This document shows positions 46,695 to 55,578 of a DNA stretch of 64,000 nt, piece after piece. Origin of the DNA: Pseudoalteromonas prydzensis (GTDB lineage Bacteria > Pseudomonadota > Gammaproteobacteria > Enterobacterales > Alteromonadaceae); contig NZ_BDDT01000016.1 of assembly GCF_001661495.1 (NCBI RefSeq), forward strand, positions 36,335-100,334, read 5' to 3'. The position numbers were made by a program, and so were the translations under genes. Each line of letters starts with the position of its first letter. The first letter of the stretch is position 1. Below the pieces are notes generated by a model. That model made no database searches. It worked only from the letters and a program-made list of their open reading frames with translations, and had not been told where the DNA came from.

Positions 46695-46913
46695 ATGAAC
46701 ACACTAAATAAAGCGCTAGTGCTTGTCGCATTAACTTCTTCATCAGCAGCATTTGCTTTTGAAGCGTTAGACTTCGATACGCTGGATGTTGATGAAAATG
46801 GTGCAATCAGTCAGGTTGAAGCAGCAGAAGATGCTGAACTTTTAAATAGATTTGCAGAACGTGATACTGACCAAAACGGTGAGTTATCAAAAGAAGAGTA
46901 TTCAAAAGCTTAA
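46695..46913 (+). CDS. Exported EF-hand peptide 3
   Basis: A 72-residue paralogue, the most divergent of cluster 1. The signal peptide ends near AAFAFEA, and the loops are DVDENGAISQVE and DTDQNGELSKEE. Glu replaces Gly at position 4 of loop 1 and an Arg precedes loop 2. A good AAAGGAGAG ribosome site lies upstream. Confidence -1.
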   Translation: MNTLNKALVLVALTSSSAAFAFEALDFDTLDVDENGAISQVEAAEDAELLNRFAERDTDQNGELSKEEYSKA

Positions 46914-47061
46914 TAACTTAATACAGAGTTTATCCTGAGTTGCCAAAGACAACCTAAGTGGGAAAGGAGCCCATGATAAAGGATAACAAGGAAGGCTTTA
47001 CTCGCATTGAAAACCAGTATTGAAACCAATTTTTTGATAGTACATTGAAGGAATATTAATT

Positions 47062-47274
47062 ATGAACACATTAAATAAAACATTAGCACTAATCGCACTT
47101 GCATCTTCTTCAGCAGCATTTGCTGCAACAGACTTCGATACCTTGGATGTTGATGGCAGTGGCACAATCAGCCAAAGGGAAGCGTCTGTTGATGCAGAGC
47201 TTATGAGCAAGTTTACTGAACTTGATACTGATGGTAACGGTGAGTTATCAAAAGAAGAGTTTTCAAACGCGTAA
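47062..47274 (+). CDS. Exported EF-hand peptide 4
   Basis: A 70-residue paralogue with loops DVDGSGTISQRE and DTDGNGELSKEE. Its ribosome-site region (CATTGAAGGAATATTAATT) is the same as that of peptide 1, pointing to a recent copy that included upstream DNA. The cluster ends with a terminator just downstream. Confidence -1.
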   Translation: MNTLNKTLALIALASSSAAFAATDFDTLDVDGSGTISQREASVDAELMSKFTELDTDGNGELSKEEFSNA

Positions 47275-47327
47275 TTCAACCTTCGCGCACAAGGAATCTC
47301 GAAAAGGATTTTACATTGATTACGTTC

Positions 47328-47359
47328 AAAAGCAGCCACCACCCCCGGGCTGCTTTTTT
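47328..47359 (+). terminator. Rho-independent terminator after EF-hand cluster 1
   Basis: A 10-bp stem (AAAAGCAGCC/GGCTGCTTTT) with a 10-base loop and a T-run of seven or more lies 53 bases past peptide 4. Confidence -1.
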
Positions 47360-47443
47360 TCTGTTGGTATAATTTGGTAGCAATTTACAGTTTAACTAAA
47401 TCAGCTTACTATCAAGTTCTTGATTCAAGGATGGACGTTGATT

Positions 47444-48037
47444 ATGTTAAGTTACTTTGGCTTATACGGTGCATTTATTGCCAGTGTCTGGATTGTTGTT
47501 GGGGTGTATACCGCTGGCAAGCTTTATCCTGGCTATAGCCATACAAAACAGTTTTGCAGCGAGCTCGGAGCTGCTGGTAGTCCTACAGAAAAACTCTCTC
47601 CTATTATTAATAACTACCCACTTGGTTTATTGTTTTGCTTGTTTGGCTGGTATGTCTTGCAGCTGGAAAATGCCCCTCTATTAATTGCGTTGGTCGGTTG
47701 GTTAACCATAAGCCACGGTGTCGCTACTTAGTTTGCAGGGTACTTCCCAATGGATGGCGATCCTCAAACAAAAACACCGACTTTGAGTTGTCGAATTCAC
47801 TCTTGGGCTGGCTTGGTAATGCTGATGTCTTTACTTATTGCGCCAATTCTTGTTGCTGTAAGTTCATATACTAGTATTTCATTTCGGCTTTTTTCAATTT
47901 TGTGTGTGTGTATTACCGGCTATCTTGTAATTTTGTTGGCAAGTGCTTTTAAGCAACAAGCTAATGCCGGCTTGTATCAACGGCTTGCCTATGGTGTGCA
48001 ATTACTATGGTTAAGCGTATTTTCGTTAGTGATTTAA
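47444..48037 (+). pseudogene. DUF998-type membrane protein interrupted by an in-frame TAG
   Basis: Two same-frame pieces (47444-47731 and the continuation to 48037) read as one DUF998-like membrane protein of about 197 codons: several hydrophobic helices, ISHGVAT, then FAGYFPMDGDP, where the family has a G-x-FP-x-D segment. The single TAG at 47729-47731 splits it. Both halves otherwise look intact, so this is a recent nonsense mutation, a sequencing error or, less likely, readthrough. The ATG at 47444 follows AAGG. Confidence -1.
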
Positions 48038-48064
48038 TTCTCGTTTTTTAGTAGGAGGTACTTA

Positions 48065-48535
48065 ATGTCTGAATATGTAGCAAGTGTTGTCTGGTCTCGC
48101 CAAGCAGAAGAGTTGTTTATTGATAATAAATATAGCCGAGCTCACCAGTGGCAATTTGATGGTGGAGCAACTATTGCTGCATCGTCTTCACCTGATATCG
48201 TACCATTACCTTATTCAGTTGCGGCAAATGTTGATCCAGAAGAGGCGTTTATTGCTTCACTATCCAGTTGTCATATGTTGTTCTTTTTATCTATTGCGGC
48301 AAAAAATAAATTTACGGTTGATAGCTATCAGGATGACGCGGTTGGTTTGATGCAGCGCGCAAATGATGGGCGTATGTCGATGACTCAAGTAACTTTAAAG
48401 CCCTGTGTGCAATTTGCTAATAATGAGCAACTTAGCATAGTGGATTTGGAGGCCATGCATCATCAGGCTCATGAATTGTGTTTTATCGCCAATTCAGTGA
48501 AAACCGCTATTGTGATTGAAATTGTCCAACCTTAA
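48065..48535 (+). CDS. OsmC-like peroxiredoxin-fold protein
   Basis: A 156-residue OsmC/Ohr-fold protein. The two conserved Cys are in LSSCHMLFFL and HELCFIANSV, the expected thiol-peroxidase positions, and DPEEAFIASLSSCH is the family signature. It probably reduces organic hydroperoxides. It follows the broken DUF998 gene after 27 bases with AGGAGG as ribosome site, so the two may once have been co-transcribed. Confidence -1.
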   Translation: MSEYVASVVWSRQAEELFIDNKYSRAHQWQFDGGATIAASSSPDIVPLPYSVAANVDPEEAFIASLSSCHMLFFLSIAAKNKFTVDSYQDDAVGLMQRANDGRMSMTQVTLKPCVQFANNEQLSIVDLEAMHHQAHELCFIANSVKTAIVIEIVQP

Positions 48536-49019
48536 CTAACTCCTGTCATATCGTTGCTATTGTTTTCGCATAATGGCAACAATCCCCACTTTTTAAATAA
48601 AAAAGCCTGCTTTTCTTATTTGTTTCGCGAATTTTATTTTATTTTTATTATCTTTCAATTGGTTATAAATTAAAAAATATTTATTTTTTCTCAACTAAAT
48701 TTGCTGTTCAGTTGTGGTTTGGGTCGCTGGGGTAGAAAATTCAATTGTTTTTGCTAGTACAGCTGTTTATGTGTCATTTTAATTGATTTTAACTATTTGA
48801 TTTTAATGTGTTTATTAATCCTCATGAAATCTGCGTTGCTAAATTGCAACAAGTAAAGTCGCAAAAATTTCAAAAAACCACCAATAAATAAGTGTAAATC
48901 ATTGATTTGTAAGGTTAATTAAATGTTGGCATCGAAGTTGTAATACTCTAGTTGTATTGAACGAAAAGGTGATTATCACTACAACGTTCGCCACCATAAA
49001 CTTTGAAGGAATATTTATT
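48536..49019 (+). promoter_or_regulatory. Leader/promoter region of EF-hand cluster 2
   Basis: About 480 bp, AT-rich and gene-free. It contains an imperfect inverted repeat GTTGCTATT...AATGGCAAC-like (48553-48580) and GTTGCTAAATTGCAAC (48835-48850), which matches the palindrome upstream of cluster 1. The last 90 bases mirror that region, with GAACG (48959-48963) and CGTTC (48985-48989) flanking a small inner hairpin. The palindrome-to-start distance is about 165-170 bases in both copies. Confidence -1.
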
Positions 49020-49232
49020 ATGAACACATTAAATAAAACATTAGCACTTATCGCATTAGCATCTTCTTCTGCTGCATTCGCTGGCACTGATTTTGATACG
49101 TTAGACGTTGATGGTAGTGGCACTATAAGCCAAAGTGAAGCGGCCGTTGATGCTAAGCTGATGAGCCAGTTTGCAGAGCTTGATACTGACCAAAACGGTG
49201 AGTTATCAAAAGAAGAATTTTCAAAAGCGTAA
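49020..49232 (+). CDS. Exported EF-hand peptide 5
   Basis: A 70-residue paralogue with the same signal peptide as peptide 1 and loops DVDGSGTISQSE and DTDQNGELSKEE. The ATG at 49020 is chosen over an upstream in-frame start at 48957 because it aligns with its paralogues and follows GAAGGAATATT. It is the first gene of cluster 2. Confidence -1.
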   Translation: MNTLNKTLALIALASSSAAFAGTDFDTLDVDGSGTISQSEAAVDAKLMSQFAELDTDQNGELSKEEFSKA

Positions 49233-49300
49233 TTTCAGTTTCCACAAACAGGGATCTCTGAAAAGGATTTCTCTCATTTTAAATTATTAGGAATAACACT

Positions 49301-49516
49301 ATGAAACACATTAATACAGCACTTGCAATTATTGCCCTAGCGGCTTCATCAACTGCGTTTGCAGCAGTTAGCTTCGATACTTTTGATACAGATGGCGATG
49401 GCGTTATCAGCCAAAAAGAAGCATCAGTAAATGCACAATTAGTTGAAATTTTCTCTGATTTAGATACTGATAGCAACGGTGAATTGTCAAAAGAAGAGTT
49501 TGCCAAAGTACAATAA
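49301..49516 (+). CDS. Exported EF-hand peptide 6
   Basis: A 71-residue paralogue, diverged in the signal peptide (MKHINTALAIIALAASSTAFA) and body, with loops DTDGDGVISQKE and DTDSNGELSKEE. It follows peptide 5 by 68 bases. The spacer again has CAGGGATCTCTG then AAAAGGAT, as after peptide 1. Confidence -1.
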   Translation: MKHINTALAIIALAASSTAFAAVSFDTFDTDGDGVISQKEASVNAQLVEIFSDLDTDSNGELSKEEFAKVQ

Positions 49517-49541
49517 ACTGATAGAAATAACACTCCTACAC

Positions 49542-49572
49542 AAAAAAGCAGCTTAGTTAAGCTGCTTTTTTT
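49542..49572. terminator. Bidirectional terminator between EF-hand peptide 6 and the TonB receptor
   Basis: A 14-bp perfect stem (AAAAAAGCAGCTTA/TAAGCTGCTTTTTT) with a GT centre is A-rich on one side and T-rich on the other, between two converging genes. Confidence -1.
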
Positions 49573-49588
49573 TGGTTAACTTGAATGG

Positions 49589-51739
49589 TTATAAGCTGTA
49601 GTCAAACTGCAGGGAGAATTTTCGCGGGGTGCCGTAGCGATATTGGTTATAAAAACCAATTTGGTTGTAATAGGTTTTATCAAATAAGTTATCTATATTT
49701 ACGCTAACAGACATTTGAGAGTTAATTTGATAACTACTCATAAGGCTTGCGATGCCATAACTTGATTGCTCTACTTCAACTTGACCGTGTACTGGGTTTT
49801 TTACTTCATCATAGCTGCGACTTTGCCAGCGATAACCGCCACCGACTTTCAACCCTGTTACGAGGTGATCTAATTTATAAGTGGTAAATAACTTAAATTG
49901 ATTTTTTGGGTTTGTAGTATTGAGATTGTCACCTTCGGGCGTTTCACCTTCGCTATAAGTGTAGCCAAAATAACCGTTCCAACTATCAGTAAATGCACCA
50001 TTAAGTTCAAACTCAAGCCCTTGGGTGACTGTACCATCAATTGGTTGATAAATTGCCTGAAGAGTGTCTGGAATTGTTTCGCCAGTATATTCGCCCACAT
50101 TGTCTTGCTGAATTTCAAACCCCGATAGTGCAATGTCTAAACGCTCGTCCAATAATGAGCCCTTGATACCCAGCTCATAATTCTGACCTTGAATTGGGTC
50201 AAGGTAATTACCATTTTTATCGACGCGGCTTTGCGGGGTAAATATATCGGTGTAGTTAGCATAAAGTGCCCAATTATCTGCCAAGCTATAAGTAGCACCT
50301 AAATAATTGGTCAGCTCGTTATCTAATTTATAATCATGTTGGCTGCCAAAGTTATCTTGGTTTGTTTGCCATTGATTTAATCGGCTTCCTAAAACTAATG
50401 AAAGTGAATTTGTTAGATTAAGTTGTGAAGCAAAGTACAAAGCATTTTGCTCTGTTGTGCCATAAGAGCCAAAGGCGGGGGTAGCTTGCCAAGTTGGTTT
50501 TGGGTAGTCATAATTTGGGGCTGTAAAATCGCCGATGATTTCTGCCTTTTCTTGCCCCGGGAAGTAGGGGGTTGCAAAATCTTGCTCTTGGCTATTGTAA
50601 CCAAACATGGCTTGGTGGCTTTGACCTAACCAGTTAAATCTACCGGTAAGCTCTATCTCGTAGGTGCGCTGAATCCGCTTGGCATCGATAAAGTTTAATG
50701 AGCCTGGCGTCATACCTATATTGGTTTGTGCGTCAGGGTGGCCAGTTGCCCAAAATACATCGTATTCTAACTCGTTGTTACCATATATATAGCTAGCACT
50801 GAGCTGCCAGTTTGCATTGAAGTAGTGTTCAATCTTCATAAAGCTATTGAGGGCGTCGGTTGTTGATGATGACCAACTAGGCGCTGTTGAAGTTTCTCGG
50901 TCATAGTTAGTACGGCTGCCATCGCTATAAAAAATAGGCAAACCGCCAGACATCGTGCCTTTAGGCGTTGTTTTTTGGTTATCAATAGCCACCGTTAATA
51001 GCGTGTTATCGGTTAAATCAGCTTCAACAATACCGTATAACGTGGTTTTTTCTTGGCTAAACCTATCTTGATATGATTGCTGATCTTGATAGGCGAGTAC
51101 GGCACGGGCACGCACTGTTTCACTGCTATTTAAACTACCCGATACATCAACAACAGCGCGATAATTCTGCCAAGATCCCACGGATGCAGTGAATTTTACT
51201 TGGTTTTGTACGGTAGGGCGCTTACGTATTAAGTTAATTGCTGCTGATGGATTACCTGCACCGAGCATTAACCCTGTGGCACCACGAACAACTTCAATCC
51301 GCTCATAAATAGCAGTATCTGTTAAGTTATCGCCGTAATTAAATCGGGTATCATAAGTTGTTGCTATGCCATCATATAAAATACTGGTAACGCTAATCCC
51401 TCGGGCTGAAATTGAATATTTACCGTTGTCGGCTTCTCTGGCGTTGATGCCGGTTACGCTGGTGATGGCTTCAATAGCGCTATTTAATTGTTGATCGGCC
51501 ATAAATTCACTGGTGATAGCGATAACCGATTGCGGGGTTTGTAGATGGGACAAATCTAACCCCGTCGCTGAGCTCATTGAGCTGACTTTATAGCCGCTAT
51601 TTTGCTCGCCAACCACGGTGAGCTTTTCAATGTCTTTTTTTACTTCGGCATTGGCATTAGCTGAGAGCCCAAATAAAAGAATACTAGCAACGCTGCAATA
51701 TGTAGCGCAAAGAGAGGTTTTTAAAGCTGAGTGCATCAT
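49589..51739 (-). CDS. TonB-dependent siderophore receptor
   Basis: A 716-residue outer-membrane receptor. The signal peptide ends near ANANAE, a TonB-box-like IEKLTVVG follows, and the plug domain has LQTPQSVIAIT, ARGISVTSILYDGI and YERIEVVRGATGLMLGAGNPSAAINLIRKRP, typical of ferric-siderophore receptors (FhuE/FpvA-like). The barrel ends in RKFSLQFDYSL. The substrate cannot be told from sequence alone. It stands alone, without siderophore synthesis genes. A Fur-like box lies about 120 bases upstream, in keeping with iron control. Confidence -1.
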   Translation of the reverse strand: MMHSALKTSLCATYCSVASILLFGLSANANAEVKKDIEKLTVVGEQNSGYKVSSMSSATGLDLSHLQTPQSVIAITSEFMADQQLNSAIEAITSVTGINAREADNGKYSISARGISVTSILYDGIATTYDTRFNYGDNLTDTAIYERIEVVRGATGLMLGAGNPSAAINLIRKRPTVQNQVKFTASVGSWQNYRAVVDVSGSLNSSETVRARAVLAYQDQQSYQDRFSQEKTTLYGIVEADLTDNTLLTVAIDNQKTTPKGTMSGGLPIFYSDGSRTNYDRETSTAPSWSSSTTDALNSFMKIEHYFNANWQLSASYIYGNNELEYDVFWATGHPDAQTNIGMTPGSLNFIDAKRIQRTYEIELTGRFNWLGQSHQAMFGYNSQEQDFATPYFPGQEKAEIIGDFTAPNYDYPKPTWQATPAFGSYGTTEQNALYFASQLNLTNSLSLVLGSRLNQWQTNQDNFGSQHDYKLDNELTNYLGATYSLADNWALYANYTDIFTPQSRVDKNGNYLDPIQGQNYELGIKGSLLDERLDIALSGFEIQQDNVGEYTGETIPDTLQAIYQPIDGTVTQGLEFELNGAFTDSWNGYFGYTYSEGETPEGDNLNTTNPKNQFKLFTTYKLDHLVTGLKVGGGYRWQSRSYDEVKNPVHGQVEVEQSSYGIASLMSSYQINSQMSVSVNIDNLFDKTYYNQIGFYNQYRYGTPRKFSLQFDYSL

Positions 51740-51856
51740 CTGAAGAAATCCATTTAAATATAAAACAAGTGAAATTAACTTTTCACAAAAAGAATCAGAG
51801 CTTGATTTTCAAACAGCGTGAGGGTAATTTATTTGGGTACAAAAGTAAAATGCTTT

Positions 51857-51871
51857 TGAGATTGATTTGCA
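51857..51871. promoter_or_regulatory. Possible Fur box upstream of the TonB receptor
   Basis: TGAGATTGATTTGCA matches 10 of 14 defined positions of the TGATAAT-N-ATTATCA Fur core, with arms in the right register. Position and gene type support it; the match is modest. Confidence -1.
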
Positions 51872-51927
51872 TTTAGGTGTGGCATCTTTCGCTATATGAA
51901 TTTATCGCGAAAGATGCACGGGCAGTT

Positions 51928-53304
51928 TTATAAGAAAATAGCGCTAACTTGGAATAGTTTTTCCACGACATTAATATGTTTTTTATCGATCAAAAACATA
52001 ATAACGTGGTCGCCAGAGTGGATAATGGTATCGTCGTGGGCAATCAGTACATCATCGTTACGTACAATTGCGCCAATGGTGGTACCGGCAGGCAGCTTAA
52101 TATCAGCAATGGCACGGCCAACCACTTTTGAGGTGTGTTCGTCGCCATGAGCTACTGCTTCAATGGCTTCTGCTGCGCCTTTACGTAATGAATACACATT
52201 AACAATATCACCGCGGCGAACATGGGTAAGCAGGGCTGAAATCGTGGCTTGCTGTGGTGAAATAGCAATATCAATTTCGCCACCTTGCACTAAATCAACA
52301 TAGGCGCCGCGCTGAATAAGCACCATGGTTTTTTGCGCGCCCATGCGTTTAGCGAGCATGGCTGACATAATATTAGCTTCATCGTCATTGGTCACCGCGA
52401 TGAACACATCAACTTGCTCGATATGTTCTTCTGATAACAACTCTTGATCCGAGGCGTCACCACAAAATACTACTGTGTTATCAAGCATTTCCGAAAGCTG
52501 TTCGGCACGCTCTTTATTACGCTCAAGCAATTTTACACTGTGGTTTTTTTCAAGGGAGCGAGCAAGCCCTGCGCCGATGTTACCACCACCTGCAATCATA
52601 ATCTTTTTGTATGAACGTTCTAGCTTTTGCAGTTCGTTCATTACAGCGCGAATATGCTTGGTCGCGGCAAGGAAAAACACTTCATCATCTGCTTCAATGA
52701 CAGTTGTGCCAAGCGGCTTGATGGCTTTACCTTGGCGGTAAATCGCGGCAACACGAGTTTCAACGTTGGGTATGTGCTCTTTTAATGCTGACAGTGCATA
52801 ACCGACTAATAAGCCGCCGTAATAGGCTTTAACGGCCACCAGTGAGAGCATACCATCGCCAAACTCTAAAACTTGTAACGCACCAGGGTAATCAATCAAG
52901 CGACGAATATATTTAGTCACCAATTGCTCTGGTGCAATATAGTGATCAACTGGTAAGTCGTCATTTTGAAAAAGCTTTTCGCGGTACTTTAAGTATTGCT
53001 CTGAGCGAATTCGCGCAATTTTAGTCGGTGTATTAAAAATACTATAAGCGACTTGGCAGGCGACCATGTTCACTTCATCTGAACTGGTCACTGCGATGAT
53101 CATATCGGCGTCTTCCGCACCGGCGCGGCGTAATACATCAGGGTGGGCACTGTGGCCTGTCACACCCTGTAGATCGTATTTATCTTGTAACTCACGTAAT
53201 CGGTTGCCATCAATATCTACAACCGTGATTTCGTTTTGTTCACCTACCAGGTTTTCAGCGAGTGTACCGCCTACTTGCCCTGCACCGAGTATGATTATTT
53301 TCAT
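51928..53304 (-). CDS. trkA: Trk system potassium uptake protein TrkA
   Basis: TrkA is the cytoplasmic NAD(H)/ATP-binding regulator that gates TrkH. The 458 residues hold two RCK (TrkA-N plus TrkA-C) units. The first begins MKIIILGAGQVGGTLAENL. The second is near residue 233 with KIMIAGGGNIGAGLARSLE. It is the last gene of def-fmt-rsmB-trkA, the same order as E. coli, and starts 17 bases after rsmB. Confidence -1.
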   Translation of the reverse strand: MKIIILGAGQVGGTLAENLVGEQNEITVVDIDGNRLRELQDKYDLQGVTGHSAHPDVLRRAGAEDADMIIAVTSSDEVNMVACQVAYSIFNTPTKIARIRSEQYLKYREKLFQNDDLPVDHYIAPEQLVTKYIRRLIDYPGALQVLEFGDGMLSLVAVKAYYGGLLVGYALSALKEHIPNVETRVAAIYRQGKAIKPLGTTVIEADDEVFFLAATKHIRAVMNELQKLERSYKKIMIAGGGNIGAGLARSLEKNHSVKLLERNKERAEQLSEMLDNTVVFCGDASDQELLSEEHIEQVDVFIAVTNDDEANIMSAMLAKRMGAQKTMVLIQRGAYVDLVQGGEIDIAISPQQATISALLTHVRRGDIVNVYSLRKGAAEAIEAVAHGDEHTSKVVGRAIADIKLPAGTTIGAIVRNDDVLIAHDDTIIHSGDHVIMFLIDKKHINVVEKLFQVSAIFL

Positions 53305-53321
53305 GGTTTACTAACAGCTTC

Positions 53322-54611
53322 TTATGAGTGTGTTTTTACAAGCTTGGCATAATAAAATCCGTCACTCTCGCCTGGCAGTAACTGCAGCCCAGGGTTGCTT
53401 GGGGTATCGTTATCATGAAGCGGAATATGTTCAGCATCGTTATTATTTGCTAAAAACTTAGCGACTTGCAGTTGGTTTTCTTGCGGTAACACTGAGCAGG
53501 TTGCATAAATTAGTGTGCCGCCTGGTTTTAATAACGGCCAAATGCTATTTAAAATATCGCCTTGCAACGTTGCTAGATCATTAATATCAGACGCTCGACG
53601 TAGCCATTTAATATCTGGATGACGACGGATGACACCCGTTGCTGAGCAAGGCACATCGAGTAATATACGGTCAAACTGACGTTCATCCCACCACTTATGT
53701 GGCTGTGACGCGTCGGCGCACTGCAAATCGGCTCCTAAACCAATACGTACCAAGTTTTGCTTAACGCGTTCAAGACGAGTGGCATCACTATCTAGTGCAA
53801 GTACATCGGCATCTGCTAATTCTAAAATATGACACGTTTTACCGCCAGGTGCGGCACAAGCATCTAAAATATGCTCGTCAGCTTTTGGCTCTAAAAAGCG
53901 CGCTGCAAGCTGTGCTGCGGCATCTTGTACTGAACATGCACCGGTATCGAATTCTGGTAATGAAAATACATCGCGAGGTTTATCTAATTTAATACCATCG
54001 GGAAAGTCTGGGTTTAGCGTATGTTCAATATCATTTGCGCTAAGCATTTCACTATATTCAGCAGTGCTGTATTGCGCCTGATTAACTCGCAACCACATTG
54101 GCGCTTGTTGTTGATTGGCCTCTAACAGTGCTTGCCAAGACTCTGGGTAAGCCTCAGTAACTTGCTTAATAAACCAGTTTGGGTGATTGTATAAGCACAC
54201 CGGTATTTGTTTAGCTTTTTCTTCCAGCTCAGCTTGTTGGCGCTGAAAGCTACGTAAAATAGCGTTAATCAACCCCTTTAAACCCAATGCACGTAGTTGT
54301 TCTAAAGCATTAACCGTTTCGCTTATAGCTGCATGCGGTGGAACTCGCATATGTTGTAGTTGGTAAATACCAACATACAGCAAAAACTGGAAGATACGGC
54401 GTTTGCCTTTAAGTGGTTGCTCAACTAAGTGTTGGCAATAGTTATCTAAACTTGGTAAATAACGTAATACGCCATAGCAAATTTGTTGTAAAAGGGCTTT
54501 ATCTTTAGGTGATAAACTTTGGCTCGCAAACGGCAGCTCTTGATTGAGAGACGCGCCTTTATCAACCACGTTATATAAAGTTTCGGCGGCCAGCGCCCTG
54601 ACATTACTCAT
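53322..54611 (-). CDS. rsmB: 16S rRNA m5C967 methyltransferase RsmB
   Basis: This enzyme methylates C967 of 16S rRNA using SAM. The 429 residues have an N-terminal NusB-like domain (RALAAETLYNVVDKGASLNQ) and a Rossmann methyltransferase domain with LDACAAPGGKTCHILELA, DVPCSATGVIRRHPDIKW and the catalytic YATCSVLPQEN. It overlaps the end of fmt by 8 bases. Confidence -1.
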   Translation of the reverse strand: MSNVRALAAETLYNVVDKGASLNQELPFASQSLSPKDKALLQQICYGVLRYLPSLDNYCQHLVEQPLKGKRRIFQFLLYVGIYQLQHMRVPPHAAISETVNALEQLRALGLKGLINAILRSFQRQQAELEEKAKQIPVCLYNHPNWFIKQVTEAYPESWQALLEANQQQAPMWLRVNQAQYSTAEYSEMLSANDIEHTLNPDFPDGIKLDKPRDVFSLPEFDTGACSVQDAAAQLAARFLEPKADEHILDACAAPGGKTCHILELADADVLALDSDATRLERVKQNLVRIGLGADLQCADASQPHKWWDERQFDRILLDVPCSATGVIRRHPDIKWLRRASDINDLATLQGDILNSIWPLLKPGGTLIYATCSVLPQENQLQVAKFLANNNDAEHIPLHDNDTPSNPGLQLLPGESDGFYYAKLVKTHS

Positions 54612-55557
54612 TGTGTTCGCCTATTAGTGTGCCAGGGGTTACCCAGTCTGCTCGACCATTTAAAAAGTCTGTAATGGCCATTGGCTTTTTGCCTTGTGGC
54701 TGTAGTTGGGTGATGTTCAGCGCGTTTGTCCCGCAGGCAATAACAATACCGTGTTTATCGCTTTGTAGCACAGTACCTGCATTACCTTGTTGTTCAACCA
54801 CATTCGCTTGGTAGATTTTAACGGTGTTGTTGCCCATTTGTGTAAAACACACGGGCCAAGGATTGAAGGCGCGGATATTACGCTCAATCTGCGTGGCATC
54901 CATAGACCAATCGATATTAGCTTCTTCTTTAGATAGCTTTTTGGCGTAGTTTGCTTGCTGGTCATCTTGTACTTGCGCAGTGATCTCGCCATTGGCTAGC
55001 TTAGCAATGGTTTCGATTAACGCACTTGGACCTAAATCAGCAAGCTTAGCGTATAAACTCGCGCTGGACTCAGCTGTATCAATAGGGCAGCGGCTGATGT
55101 GCAGCATATCGCCAGTATCTAAGCCTTCATCCATTTGCATAATGGTGACGCCGGTCTCTTTATCGCCAGCCCAGATAGCGCGTTGAATCGGCGCAGCTCC
55201 ACGCCAGCGTGGTAAAATTGAGCCATGTACATTCAAACAACCAAGACGCGGTGCCTCTAAAATAGCTTTAGGTAATAACAGACCATAGGCGACTACAATC
55301 ATGATATCGGCATTTAAACTGCTTAGCTCGCTAAGTGCGTCGTCGCTTTTTAATGAAGCGGGTTGGAAAACAGGTAAGTCGTGCTGTAAAGCCAGTTCTT
55401 TTACTTCACTGGCTTTGAGTTTTTTACCGCGACCAGCGGGGCGATCTGGTTGGCTGTAAACACCAACTATTTGATGCTCAGAATCAATTAGAGCCTGTAA
55501 ATGGCGGGCAGCAAAATCGGGCGTACCGGCAAAAATAATGCGTAATGGTTGTGTCAC
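54604..55557 (-). CDS. fmt: Methionyl-tRNA formyltransferase
   Basis: Fmt formylates initiator Met-tRNA with 10-formyl-THF. The 317 residues begin LRIIFAGTPDFAARHLQALI and contain the catalytic region NVHGSILPRWRGAAPIQRAI and GVTIMQMDEGLDTGDML. It lies between def (21-base gap) and rsmB (8-base overlap) in the translation-initiation operon. Confidence -1.
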   Translation of the reverse strand: MTQPLRIIFAGTPDFAARHLQALIDSEHQIVGVYSQPDRPAGRGKKLKASEVKELALQHDLPVFQPASLKSDDALSELSSLNADIMIVVAYGLLLPKAILEAPRLGCLNVHGSILPRWRGAAPIQRAIWAGDKETGVTIMQMDEGLDTGDMLHISRCPIDTAESSASLYAKLADLGPSALIETIAKLANGEITAQVQDDQQANYAKKLSKEEANIDWSMDATQIERNIRAFNPWPVCFTQMGNNTVKIYQANVVEQQGNAGTVLQSDKHGIVIACGTNALNITQLQPQGKKPMAITDFLNGRADWVTPGTLIGEHNE

Positions 55558-55578
55558 TGAGTTTTCCTAAGGTGCTTA

